Source: Bacillota bacterium (GTDB lineage Bacteria > Bacillota > Sulfobacillia > RBS10-35 > JAJYVN01). From it: 11,307 bases of DNA. Each line of letters opens with the position of its first letter. Within the stretch, counting starts at the first letter, position 1. The translations under genes and the position numbers were made by a program. Location of the stretch: the NCBI GenBank assembly GCA_021791995.1, contig JAJYVN010000075.1, positions 1 through 11,307 of the forward strand, in the 5' to 3' direction. Below the pieces are notes generated by a model that ran no database searches, was not told the origin of the DNA, and was given only the letters and a program-made list of their open reading frames with translations. Below, one piece after another: positions 1 to 6,954 of this stretch.

Positions 1-1
1 C

Positions 2-110
2 CTCGCCTTGGCCGCTCGCTACGCCTGCCGTCCCCTGCTTCTGGAAACCTTTGTGGAGTCCGAACGCTTCGCCGGCACGTCTTACCGTGCGGCCAACTGG
101 ATATACGTCG
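2..110 (+). pseudogene. DUF4338 (DruA-like) gene fragment, C-terminal part
   Basis: The frame beginning at base 2 reads RPLLLETFVESERFAGTSYR followed by AANWIYV. This is the hallmark block of DUF4338 proteins, which include DruA of the Druantia anti-phage system and many transposase-associated relatives; the family usually reads LLETFVD..RF.GTCYRAANW with a Gly soon after. The 5' part lies outside the window. Similarity stops abruptly after about codon 36, near base 110, where the family Gly-Gln-Thr-rich tail is replaced by sequence that is antisense to an IS1380-type transposase. The frame stays open to base 676, but only because it runs through that antisense DNA, so the downstream residues are not a real protein. 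The call is a truncated remnant. Whether the parent gene was a defence gene or a mobile-element gene cannot be told from this piece. Family assignment is from remembered motif knowledge. Confidence 0.72.
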
Positions 111-631
111 CCCAAAAACGCGAAGATCGGCACGTAGCCGTCGTAACCGTGCTAGGTCCGGGAAACCCCCTCTTTCTTGATCCCCGAGTTGTCCCACGGC
201 GAGACGTCCACGTCCAGCGGTACCAGCAAGCGATCCCCGACCGCCACCGGTGTCACCGTCGACCGAACGGCGGCCAGTCGCCTTGCGCTCTCCTGTCGCA
301 CGATCTCCTCCCATCCCACCGCTCTCGCGGCTTGATCCAGCCGCTGGCGCAACGTGGGCGAAGACGGCACCACGTTCAGGCCTATGGCCCGACGAAAGAC
401 TTCGTCTTCCCGGTGCGCCTCGATATGGTCGAAGTCGTTCTGGCCAAGGCACAACAACCCGACGTAGGCACTCACCACCTCACCATGGCTGATCTCCGGC
501 GGCGGGTGGTCCGCCAGAGTCGTGGCGTTCAGACGGGCGTCCCGTGGCGTTGTCTGCAGCCATTGGCCAACCACGGCCAGGCCAGCGTGCGTCGTGAGGA
601 TCTCTTTGGATTCCTCGATGATAAACGGCAA
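111..631 (-). pseudogene. IS1380-family transposase, truncated and with in-frame stop
   Basis: Read on the minus strand from a TTG at 631, the product begins LPFIIEESKEILTTHAGLAV, typical of the N-terminus of IS1380-type DDE transposases (about 430-450 aa). It continues to the first catalytic-Asp region, LDVDVSPWDNSGIKKEGVSR, around residues 139-158. A TAG at 152-154 then interrupts the frame exactly where the family usually has an aromatic residue. The same frame resumes after it with HGYDGYVPIFAFLG up to about base 111, where homology ends against the DUF4338 fragment. The last two-thirds of the transposase, with the remaining acidic catalytic residues, are missing. No ATG or GTG occurs in frame between 631 and the upstream stop at 698-700, so TTG is the only start seen. 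The element cannot encode an active transposase. Confidence 0.8.
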
Positions 632-706
632 CGTCGCGTTCTCATCTCGCGGGTGAGGGTGATGGGACGCGGCTAGTTGCCGCTTATGCGCACAGCTTCA
701 ACGCCC

Positions 707-744
707 GATAGCTATCACCCTGCCACCAAGCTCACGGATGCAGG
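707..744 (-). repeat. Possible outer end of the IS1380-type element
   Basis: Upstream of the transposase remnant, the minus strand reads CCTGCATCCGTGAG from 744 to 731. Inside it lies a perfect 10-bp palindrome, GATAGCTATC, at 707-716. IS1380-family terminal repeats commonly begin with CC(T), so 744 is a plausible element boundary. The opposite end has been lost, so the inverted repeat and target duplication cannot be tested inside this window. This is a tentative call. Confidence 0.2.
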
Positions 745-1022
745 ATGATCTGTACAAAAGTCAGGAATGTCGAGCCATTATGTCACCTCTGCCACCCGAC
801 AGCACACATCAGCAGTGCCGCTGACGCGCGCACCGAATACAGAACGCACCGTTCGTACGGGCGGAGCGCACACCTGCATATGGTCGGAATGGTCCGCGCC
901 AAAACTCCACGTACGGAAGCCGCGCATCTGGATCGGTACGCCTCTACGACAGACCTTCCCGAACGCCGACGCTAGGGGCGCTGCACGTTCGTTCCCCCGG
1001 ATGGACCGATCAAACCGTGTGT

Positions 1023-1051
1023 GGGAACCGTTCCCGCCAGGGCAGTGCCCT
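1023..1051. repeat. Two tandem 13-bp odd palindromes
   Basis: GGGAAC-C-GTTCCC (1023-1035) is followed three bases later by AGGGCA-G-TGCCCT (1039-1051). Both are perfect 6+1+6 dyads. They lie about 90 bp beyond the kdpD stop codon in the gene-poor stretch, inside the doubtful 767-1108 frame. A single-base centre makes a hairpin unlikely and would suit a dimeric DNA-binding protein, but there is no adjacent promoter to regulate. Chance is a real alternative in GC-rich DNA. Confidence 0.3.
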
Positions 1052-1120
1052 TGGTGTGGCCTACGACTGGAGTGGATCAAGCGCTGTGCAGAGGAGGCTC
1101 GTGTGTAGCAGATGGGAACT

Positions 1121-1151
1121 CGGAGCGCCCCGCGGCACTACGGGCGCTCCG
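1121..1151. terminator. Perfect 10-bp inverted repeat at the operon end
   Basis: CGGAGCGCCC (1121-1130) and GGGCGCTCCG (1142-1151) are exact reverse complements separated by 11 bases, giving a very GC-rich stem. The loop contains the TAG stop of the KdpD N-terminal gene (1138-1140), so translating ribosomes would cover the proximal arm. No run of T follows on either strand, so it is not a canonical intrinsic terminator. It could still act as a 3' stabilising hairpin or a weak end to the long kdp transcript. Confidence 0.5.
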
Positions 1152-2343
1152 CTTCGGATTCCCGCTCCGGAGACGCACGATCGGGTAGGGGAAGCTCCTC
1201 CTTGGCGGGGTTAGCCACAACGAGTACATCCACATCCCGGGTACCCCGCAGGATCCGCTCGACCACCGAACCTGTCCATCGTTCGATCCAGGTATGGTGC
1301 AGGCTCTCCCCCACGATGATCTGTGTAATGCGATTGGCCTTCGCAAAATGGACGATGGCGTCCGCAGCGTGAACGCTCGAGACGCGCTCAATGTGGGCAC
1401 CCAGGCGGGTGGCCAGATCCAGGTTCCGCTGCAGGGTATGGACCTGCTGTTCCCGAGGATGGCGCCGCGGATCCTGCACATACAGTACATACAGACTGCC
1501 CCGCAACCGACGCGCCGCGCGATAGGCGCGGCGGATCAACCGTTGACCATTGGGGCTTGTGCTCACACAAGCCAGGATACGATCCCGCGCTCCCCAGGGC
1601 CCGATGATCTGGTGCTCGGACATATACTGCTCCAGCCGGCGATCCGTAGCCTCAGCCAATGCGCGCAAAGCCATCTCGCGCAGAGCGGTCAGATTGCCGG
1701 GACGAAAGAAGTTCTTTAGAGCACGCGATGCCACATCCGCGCGATAGACCAAACCCTCCTCCACGCGTTGAATCAGCGCGTCTGGGTCAAGGTCGATCAG
1801 CCGCACCTCCGACGCCTCATCCAGGATCCAATCCGGAACCGTCTCGGTCACCCGAATCCCCGTAATCTCGCGTACCGTGTCGTTCAGGCTCTCCATATGC
1901 TGCACGTTCAGAGTGGCCCAAACACTGATGCCCCGGTCCAGGATCGCGCGCACATCCTGGTAACGCTTCTCATTCGGGCTGCCGGGCGCGTTGGTGTGGG
2001 CCAACTCGTCGATCAGCACAAGGTCGGGGTTGCGTGCGAGAACGGCCTCCCCATTGAGTTCGGAAATTGTGATACCCCGGTGTTCCACCGCGCGACTCGG
2101 CAGAATCTCTAGGTCGCGAATCTGGGATTCCGTGCCCGGCCGCTCGTGACACTCCACGATACCGATGACCACATCGACGCCCCGGGCGCGCTGCTCCCGT
2201 GCGTCATTCAGCATGGTGTATGTCTTTCCCACACCGGGCGCGGCCCCCAAATAGATCTTCAGGCGACCACGGCGTAGCGACGCGATCCGTGACAAGATCT
2301 CATCGGGAGTCGGCTTCTTGTACGTGGCAGCCCCTTGGGCCAA
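1138..2343 (-). CDS. kdpD: Stand-alone KdpD N-terminal sensor protein (KdpD + USP domains, no kinase)
   Basis: This 401-residue soluble protein matches the cytoplasmic N-terminal part of sensor KdpD and stops before any membrane or kinase domain. From the chosen TTG at 2343, the KdpD domain occupies about residues 20-230. It has Walker A GAAPGVGKT (33-41), Walker B-like LVLIDELAHTNAPG (Asp112-Glu113), then WATLNVQHMESLND and FFRPGNLTALREMALR. A universal-stress-protein (USP) domain fills about 255-380 (RILACVSTSPNG, IIVGESLHHTWIERWTGSVV, DVDVLVV). In full-length KdpD these modules bind nucleotide and sense ions or signals for the kinase half, which here is a separate gene at the other end of the locus. 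Stand-alone KdpD N-terminal proteins are known, for example in cyanobacteria. The TTG is favoured because it lies 4 bp after the kdpC stop with an AGGGGGG Shine-Dalgarno. An in-frame extension to 2424 would lie inside kdpC. As the last operon gene it is probably co-induced with the pump. Confidence 0.93.
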   Translation of the reverse strand: MAQGAATYKKPTPDEILSRIASLRRGRLKIYLGAAPGVGKTYTMLNDAREQRARGVDVVIGIVECHERPGTESQIRDLEILPSRAVEHRGITISELNGEAVLARNPDLVLIDELAHTNAPGSPNEKRYQDVRAILDRGISVWATLNVQHMESLNDTVREITGIRVTETVPDWILDEASEVRLIDLDPDALIQRVEEGLVYRADVASRALKNFFRPGNLTALREMALRALAEATDRRLEQYMSEHQIIGPWGARDRILACVSTSPNGQRLIRRAYRAARRLRGSLYVLYVQDPRRHPREQQVHTLQRNLDLATRLGAHIERVSSVHAADAIVHFAKANRITQIIVGESLHHTWIERWTGSVVERILRGTRDVDVLVVANPAKEELPLPDRASPERESEAERP

Positions 2344-2347
2344 ACAC

Positions 2348-2932
2348 CTACCCCCCTGACACCAGACGGCCGAGCGCCAAATTGAGCTGCAGCACGTTGA
2401 CCCCCGGAGCCCCATACATGCCAAGCCATGCCTTCTGCGTATACCGCGCGACCAGGGCCCGCAGCTGCGCCGGGGGGAGGTGGCGGGCCTGTGCCACGAT
2501 GGGCACTTGCACCAGAGCCGATGCGGGACTGATAAACGGATCGAGGCCCGAGCCGGACGATTCGACTAGATCCGGAGGCACATCCGCCGCAGCAATCCCC
2601 TCGTGCGTATATTGCGACAGATTGTCCTCCACTTCCTTGATCAAGGCCGGGTTGGTTGGACCAAGGTTCGTTGCTCCCGAGTTGGCGGCATTGTATGGGG
2701 TAGGCGTAGTTGCCGACGGTCTACCATGAAACCACTCTGGACCACTCCATCCCTGCTCGATCCATCGGGAACCGATGACCTGGCCGTGTTGTACGATGAG
2801 GCTACCGTTCGCTGTCGCTGAAAAAAAGCCCTGCGCCACACCCCACACTACTAGTGAGTAGATCCCACCACAGAGCAGCGCCAACACGACGTAGCCGCGT
2901 ACCGATGCCCAAAGATTCGCTGCCACCGACAT
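2348..2932 (-). CDS. kdpC: K+-transporting ATPase subunit C
   Basis: KdpC is the small single-span subunit of the KdpFABC potassium pump; it contacts KdpA and KdpB and raises ATP affinity. The 194-residue product has one membrane segment (about residues 12-34, VVLALLCGGIYSLVVWGV). A periplasmic-type domain follows with the family blocks FHGRPSAT, NSGATNLGPTNPAL, DLVESSGSGLDPFISPASA with QVPIVAQAR, and the terminal VNVLQLNLALG. Length matches the family (about 190 aa). The ATG at 2932 is chosen because GAGGGG lies 8 bases upstream and overlaps the kdpB stop region. A GTG at 2941 would add three residues and cannot be excluded. The gap to kdpB is 12 bp, and the following KdpD fragment starts 4 bp after the stop, so translation is probably coupled throughout. 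Confidence 0.95.
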   Translation of the reverse strand: MSVAANLWASVRGYVVLALLCGGIYSLVVWGVAQGFFSATANGSLIVQHGQVIGSRWIEQGWSGPEWFHGRPSATTPTPYNAANSGATNLGPTNPALIKEVEDNLSQYTHEGIAAADVPPDLVESSGSGLDPFISPASALVQVPIVAQARHLPPAQLRALVARYTQKAWLGMYGAPGVNVLQLNLALGRLVSGG

Positions 2933-2944
2933 ACCGCTCACCCC

Positions 2945-5023
2945 TCAGATGCGTGCCAGGCCTGTCGCAACCACCAGCAGATCGATCAACTTGATGCCGA
3001 GGAACGGGACCAGAAGCCCCCCCACGCCGTAGAACAGAACGTTGCGCATCAGTGTTTGGGTGGCGCTCATCGGTCGCCAGGCCACCCCACGCATCGCGAG
3101 CGGGATCAGAAGGGGAATGATGAGCGCGTTGAAGATCAGCGCGGAGAGGATGGCCGAGTGGGGGGTTCCGAGGTGCATGATGTTTAAGGCCGCCAACTGG
3201 GGCACCACACCAACAAACATCGCCGGCAGGATTGCAAAGTATTTGGCCACATCGTTGGCGATGGAGAAGGTCGTGATGGTACCCCGCGTAATCAACAGCT
3301 GCTTACCAATCCCAACCAGTTCAATCAGCTTGGTCGGGTCCGAGTCCAAATCCACCATATTGGCCGCGTCCTTGGCGGCGGAGGTGCCGCTCTGCATCGC
3401 CAGACCGAGGTCCGCCTGCGCGAGAGCCGGGGCATCGTTGGTCCCGTCCCCTGTCATGGCCACCATCTTGCCCTCATCCTGCTCGCTCCGGATCCGACGG
3501 AGCTTATCCTCCGGCCTCGCCTGCGCCACGAAGTCATCGACACCGGCTTCCTTGGCGATCGTCGCCGCCGTCAACGGATTATCACCGGTGATCATGACGG
3601 TACGGATGCCCATCCGCCGCAGCGAGGCAAAACGCTCCGCGATACCCGGCTTGACAACATCCTTGAGGTAGATGACACCGAGGATCGCACGGTTGACACC
3701 GACCACCAGGGGGGTACCGCCCTCCCGCGCAATCGCGTCCACGATGCCCGGGAGGTCCTCGGGAACCGTCCCTCCCCGTTTCGTAACCAGATCGATAATC
3801 GCGTCCCCGGCACCCTTAAAGTATTCGGTACCATCGGCCAGCACGAGCCCACTGCGGCGCGTCTCCGCACTAAACTTCACCGGTTGTGCGCCGTCCAGGA
3901 GCCTCCGATCCGTTGGTGGCTCGCCCTGCCGCTCGGCAAAGGAGACGATGGACTTGCCCTCCGGAGTGCTATCGGCCAGCGAAGCCCGCACCGCAGCCTG
4001 CCGCACCTCCTCGAGGATATGGCCCTGCACCGGTTGAAAGGCTTCCGCCATGCGGTTGCCAATCGTGATCGTCCCGGTCTTGTCAAGTAAAAGCGTGTTG
4101 ACATCGCCCGCCACCTCGACGGCGCGGCCCGACTTGGCAATGATGTTAAACCGCAGAACCCGGTCCATGCCGGCGATACCAATGGCCGAGAGCAGTGCCC
4201 CGATTGTCGTCGGTATCAGGCACACCAATAGCGCCACCAATGTCGCGACATCCACCGGGGCCTTCAGGTAATCGGCCATTGGCTCAAGGGTCATCACGAC
4301 AACCAAGAAGACGAGCGTCAACCCGGCCAACAGAACCGTCAGGGCGATCTCGTTCGGTGTCTTCTGCCGTTTGGCCCCCTCCACCAGGCGAATCATTTGG
4401 TCCAAAAAGGACTCCCCGGGGTTGGTTGCAATCTCCACCTCGAGCCAGTCGGAGAGGAGCCTCGTTCCGCCCACCACCGATGAGAAGTCACCCCCCGCCT
4501 CGCGGATGACCGGGGCAGACTCGCCGGTGATCGCGGACTCATCCACCGAACCGATGCCTCGCACAATCTCGCCGTCTCCGGGGATCAGTTCCCCTGCCTC
4601 GACCCGCACGCGGTCCCCCTTGCGTAACGCGGACGAAGAAACCGTGCGCAATACGGTGCCCTGCGCGTCGACAAGCCGGGCAGGCGTGTCGCCGCGGGCC
4701 CGGCGCAGGCTCTCGGCCTGTGCGCGCCCGCGTCCCTCGGCCCAAGCCTCTGCAAAGTTCGCGAAGAGATTCGTCAGAAGCAGCACCACCGCAACCACAA
4801 GGTCATACCAACGCTGACTGGGAGGGTAATGACCGCCAAAGAGATCGGGCCAAATCGTGAGCAACACCGTGACGAAGAGGCCAAGCTCCACGACGAACAT
4901 CACAGGGTTCAGCCACAGAAGCCGTGGATCAAGCTTGATCAGCGCATCCAGCATCGCCCGCCGCCAGAGGCTGGACCGGCCCGATGCCTTGCGGAACCGC
5001 TTTTCCGCTCCTCGACTCTTCAT
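2945..5023 (-). CDS. kdpB: K+-transporting P-type ATPase subunit B
   Basis: KdpB is the ATP-hydrolysing P-type ATPase subunit that energises K+ uptake through KdpA. The 692-residue protein carries every signature in order: paired N-terminal membrane helices (about 42-58 and 73-92), actuator motif TGES (166-169), helices near 228-245 and 258-282, phosphorylation motif DKTGT (314-318, Asp314), nucleotide-binding KGAG (403-406), ITGDNP (478-483), and the hinge TGDGTNDAPA (524-533). The membrane-embedded DVAKYF follows (591-596), with the Asp and Lys known to matter in E. coli KdpB. Three C-terminal helices finish it. Ser in TGES is the residue inhibited by phosphorylation in E. coli; it is present here. 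Start ATG 5023 has a strong GGGAGGGG Shine-Dalgarno (5031-5038). It overlaps the kdpA stop as ATGA, showing translational coupling. Length is close to the E. coli protein (682 aa). Confidence 0.98.
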   Translation of the reverse strand: MKSRGAEKRFRKASGRSSLWRRAMLDALIKLDPRLLWLNPVMFVVELGLFVTVLLTIWPDLFGGHYPPSQRWYDLVVAVVLLLTNLFANFAEAWAEGRGRAQAESLRRARGDTPARLVDAQGTVLRTVSSSALRKGDRVRVEAGELIPGDGEIVRGIGSVDESAITGESAPVIREAGGDFSSVVGGTRLLSDWLEVEIATNPGESFLDQMIRLVEGAKRQKTPNEIALTVLLAGLTLVFLVVVMTLEPMADYLKAPVDVATLVALLVCLIPTTIGALLSAIGIAGMDRVLRFNIIAKSGRAVEVAGDVNTLLLDKTGTITIGNRMAEAFQPVQGHILEEVRQAAVRASLADSTPEGKSIVSFAERQGEPPTDRRLLDGAQPVKFSAETRRSGLVLADGTEYFKGAGDAIIDLVTKRGGTVPEDLPGIVDAIAREGGTPLVVGVNRAILGVIYLKDVVKPGIAERFASLRRMGIRTVMITGDNPLTAATIAKEAGVDDFVAQARPEDKLRRIRSEQDEGKMVAMTGDGTNDAPALAQADLGLAMQSGTSAAKDAANMVDLDSDPTKLIELVGIGKQLLITRGTITTFSIANDVAKYFAILPAMFVGVVPQLAALNIMHLGTPHSAILSALIFNALIIPLLIPLAMRGVAWRPMSATQTLMRNVLFYGVGGLLVPFLGIKLIDLLVVATGLARI

Positions 5024-6702
5024 CGACCGGCCCCTCCCGCCATGACCAGATGCTCAGCGATGGGGCCGAGCGACAATGCAGGGAAGAAGGTGAGTGCGCC
5101 CACGATCAGCACAACAAAGAGATAGACCCAGCCAAAAGACCACGTATCGGTGCGCAACGTGCCTTCTGTCGCCGGTATGATCCGCTTGCGTGCAAGCGAT
5201 CCGGCCAAGGCCAGCATCGCTGCCATGGAGAGGTAGCGGCCGATGAGCATGACCAATCCAAGGCTCAGATTGTAAAAGGGGGTATTGCCGTTCAGACCAG
5301 CAAACGCCGATCCGTTGTTGGCAGCAGCCGAGGTGAAGGCGTAGACCACCTCCGTGATGCCATGCAGACCAGTGTTGAGAATGCTGGAGGCACCGATCTT
5401 GTGCACCAGGGAAAACGCCGTCGGCGCGAGGATGAGGATGGGGTGAATCAGCATGGCCACCGTCGCAAGCGTGATCTCCCTGCGCTCAATCTTCTTACCG
5501 AGGAACTCGGGCGTGCGCCCCACCATCAACCCGGCCACAAAGACCGTGATGATCACAAACATCAGGATGTTGAGCATGCCGGCCCCCTTGCCGCCAAAGA
5601 CGGTGTTCAACATCATGAATAGAAGTGGGAGCCCGCCGGCGAGTGGTGGCAACGAATCCATCATCGCGTTCACGGATCCGGTGGTGTAGGCGGTGGTCGC
5701 CGTCGCATACAGTGCCGTATCCCCGACGCCATTCCGCACCTCAAGCCCCTCCATGCTCTTCGCCGAGATGCCGAGGACGCCGTGCAGGATGGGGTTGCCA
5801 TACTCCATCGCCCCATAGACAACCGCGATCCCCGCCGCATACAGACAGAGGGTCACCCCAGCCAACACCCATGCCTGCTTGCGGCTTTTGGCGTAGCGCC
5901 CGAAGGTGAAGACCAGAGATGTGGACAGAATGGACATTAGGAGAATCTCGATGATGTTGGTGGCGGGACTGGGATTAATGAGGGGATCGGCGGCATTGGC
6001 GTTGAAGAAGCCGCCGCCGTTGGTGCCGAGCTGCTCAATCGCCACCCAGGCGGCGATGGGGCCCCGATCGATTTGCTGCAAGGCACCGCTCAGCGTATGG
6101 GCGATGGCAGGCCCCGCAAAGGTGTCGGGCAGCCCCAGAGCGAGCAGAACCACGGCCGCAATGGTCGCAAGCGGAAGAAAGATGTACACGATACAGCGCA
6201 CCAGGTCTCGAAAGAAGTTGCCCAATGTCTCCCGGCGACCCACCAGGGCCCGAAAGAAGACAATCGCGATCACCAGGCCAAGGGCTGGACTGAGGAACTG
6301 CAAGACCATCAGCGCAAGTTGAGCGAAATAGGTGAGGGTTTCTCCGGAGTAGTTCTGCCAGTTGGTATTGGTGATGAAGCTCACGGCCGTGTTGAAGGCC
6401 AAAAGGGGTCCCTGTGCGCTCGGATGTAGACCAACCCCCTCCCGCAGTGGCAGATAGGGTTGCAACCGAAGAATGGCGTATGTGAGCAACATGCCGACGG
6501 CGTTGAAGATGATAAATGAGCGCCAATACTGCCGCCAAGTCTGCTCTCCGTCTGACGCAGGACCAATGGCGCGAAGAAGGAGGCGCTCCAGCGGACCGAG
6601 CCAGCGCAATTTACCCTCAAGGGCCTGGTGGATATAAACACCCAGCGGGACGGCGATGCCGATCAGAACAGCCAAGTAGAGAGCGATGCCGAGGATAGCC
6701 AT
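5020..6702 (-). CDS. kdpA: K+-transporting ATPase subunit A (channel-like subunit)
   Basis: KdpA binds and selects K+ and belongs to the superfamily of K+ transporters. The 560-residue, strongly hydrophobic protein has the four pore-loop repeats of the family at the expected places: TAVSFITNTNWQNYSG (105-120), LGTNGGGFFNAN (225-236), YTTGSVNAMMDS (339-350) and AAANNGSAFAG (459-469). These supply the selectivity-filter backbone. Membrane helices begin at the extreme N-terminus (ILGIALYLAVLIGIAVPLGV), as in E. coli KdpA (557 aa), supporting the ATG at 6702. The start lies one base after the kdpF stop (TGAGATG), so coupled translation from kdpF is likely; a modest GGAG lies further upstream. The last four bases overlap kdpB. 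No missing filter residue or frameshift was seen. Confidence 0.98.
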   Translation of the reverse strand: MAILGIALYLAVLIGIAVPLGVYIHQALEGKLRWLGPLERLLLRAIGPASDGEQTWRQYWRSFIIFNAVGMLLTYAILRLQPYLPLREGVGLHPSAQGPLLAFNTAVSFITNTNWQNYSGETLTYFAQLALMVLQFLSPALGLVIAIVFFRALVGRRETLGNFFRDLVRCIVYIFLPLATIAAVVLLALGLPDTFAGPAIAHTLSGALQQIDRGPIAAWVAIEQLGTNGGGFFNANAADPLINPSPATNIIEILLMSILSTSLVFTFGRYAKSRKQAWVLAGVTLCLYAAGIAVVYGAMEYGNPILHGVLGISAKSMEGLEVRNGVGDTALYATATTAYTTGSVNAMMDSLPPLAGGLPLLFMMLNTVFGGKGAGMLNILMFVIITVFVAGLMVGRTPEFLGKKIERREITLATVAMLIHPILILAPTAFSLVHKIGASSILNTGLHGITEVVYAFTSAAANNGSAFAGLNGNTPFYNLSLGLVMLIGRYLSMAAMLALAGSLARKRIIPATEGTLRTDTWSFGWVYLFVVLIVGALTFFPALSLGPIAEHLVMAGGAGR

Positions 6703-6703
6703 C

Positions 6704-6781
6704 TCAGAATCGCTCCGGGTGACGGATCACATAGAGAAGATAGACGCAAACCGCAACACCGAGGCCAAGGAGCACCCGCAT
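6704..6781 (-). CDS. kdpF: KdpF, small membrane subunit of the Kdp ATPase
   Basis: A 25-codon frame immediately before kdpA encodes one hydrophobic helix ending VYLLYVIRHPERF. This is the typical KdpF C-terminus (a single helix followed by a short R/E-P-E-(R/A)-F tail). KdpF is a lipid-like stabiliser of the KdpFABC complex in the inner membrane. The ATG at 6781 is preceded five bases upstream by GGAGGGG, a near-ideal Shine-Dalgarno, and the stop is one base from the kdpA ATG. The frame is open further upstream to 6904, but those codons are out of frame with the neighbouring micro-ORF and have no family resemblance. The short form is therefore preferred. Its size puts it below common gene-caller cutoffs. 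Confidence 0.88.
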   Translation of the reverse strand: MRVLLGLGVAVCVYLLYVIRHPERF

Positions 6782-6786
6782 GCAAA

Positions 6787-6793
6787 CCCCTCC
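6787..6793 (-). promoter_or_regulatory. Shine-Dalgarno of kdpF touching the upstream micro-ORF stop
   Basis: GGAGGGG on the minus strand lies five bases before the kdpF ATG. Its first base is the last base of the TAG ending the upstream 29-codon frame. Ribosomes finishing the micro-ORF would release on top of the kdpF ribosome-binding site, an arrangement that favours reinitiation and decides the short kdpF start. Confidence 0.7.
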
Positions 6794-6882
6794 TACCAGC
6801 GGCCGAACCACCCAGCCACCCAGTCCAACACCACAAAGCAACCGATGGTGAGGAGGACCATCCCAACATCCATCAAGGCCAT
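6793..6882 (-). CDS. 29-aa single-span membrane micro-ORF leading the kdpFABC operon
   Basis: The frame from ATG 6882 to TAG 6793 encodes 29 residues: a short start (MALMDVGM), a hydrophobic stretch (VLLTIGCFVVLDWVAG) and the tail WFGRW. It is long enough for one membrane helix with an acidic residue in it. The ATG has GAGGGTGAGG just upstream, a good ribosome-binding region, and the stop abuts the kdpF Shine-Dalgarno. It is the first gene after the 92-bp gap that follows kdpE. Short single-helix proteins of similar layout sit before kdpF in a number of bacterial kdp operons, as I recall, but none has an established function that I can name. It may be an extra small Kdp subunit, a membrane regulator, or a leader that couples translation into kdpF. 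A non-coding leader is the main alternative. Confidence 0.55.
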   Translation of the reverse strand: MALMDVGMVLLTIGCFVVLDWVAGWFGRW

Positions 6883-6917
6883 ACACCTCACCCTCTGGAG
6901 CCACGCACCGGGTGAGG

Positions 6918-6946
6918 ATACTGTGCCCGCATCAATGGGCCGTAAA
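6918..6946 (-). promoter_or_regulatory. Candidate kdpFABC promoter
   Basis: On the minus strand TTTACG (6946-6941) and CAGTAT (6923-6918) are separated by 17 bases, between the KdpE-box-like sequence and the micro-ORF start. The match to sigma-70 hexamers is weak, as expected for an activator-dependent promoter. TATCCT at 6920-6915 is an alternative -10. A separate promoter here would let the pump be induced independently of the regulator genes upstream. Confidence 0.3.
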
Positions 6947-6954
6947 CGCCGCAA

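Larger units (their letters stand above)
632..1120. other. Region without a convincing gene
   Basis: No recognised protein is encoded between the transposase remnant and the end of the kdp operon. The best candidate is a plus-strand frame 767-1108 (113 codons) ending GQCPWCGLRLEWIKRCAEEA and then RV. The CPWCG piece resembles half of a zinc-ribbon and the C-terminal segment looks protein-like. However, the ATG at 767 has only a purine stretch immediately against it, the first 60 residues are low in hydrophobic content, and a minus-strand frame of similar length overlaps it. It may be the tail of a decayed gene. Two adjacent odd-symmetry palindromes lie at 1023-1035 and 1039-1051. No promoter or RNA gene was recognised. 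Confidence 0.4.

Noticed and set aside
8..676. 222-codon plus-strand frame as a complete protein
   Set aside because: Only the first 36 or so codons resemble a real family (DUF4338); the rest is antisense to the IS1380 transposase remnant.
778..1080. 100-codon minus-strand frame downstream of kdp
   Set aside because: It has no recognisable domain and no good start, and it overlaps an equally doubtful plus-strand frame.
2344..2424. N-terminal extension of the KdpD fragment
   Set aside because: The extra 27 codons lie inside kdpC in another frame, have no family similarity, and a well-placed Shine-Dalgarno supports TTG 2343.
3042..4817. Long plus-strand frames inside kdpB
   Set aside because: They are antisense shadows of a fully motif-complete P-type ATPase gene.
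6782..6904. Longer 66-codon version of kdpF
   Set aside because: The extension is not KdpF-like and overlaps the better-supported 29-codon frame; the strong Shine-Dalgarno points to ATG 6781.
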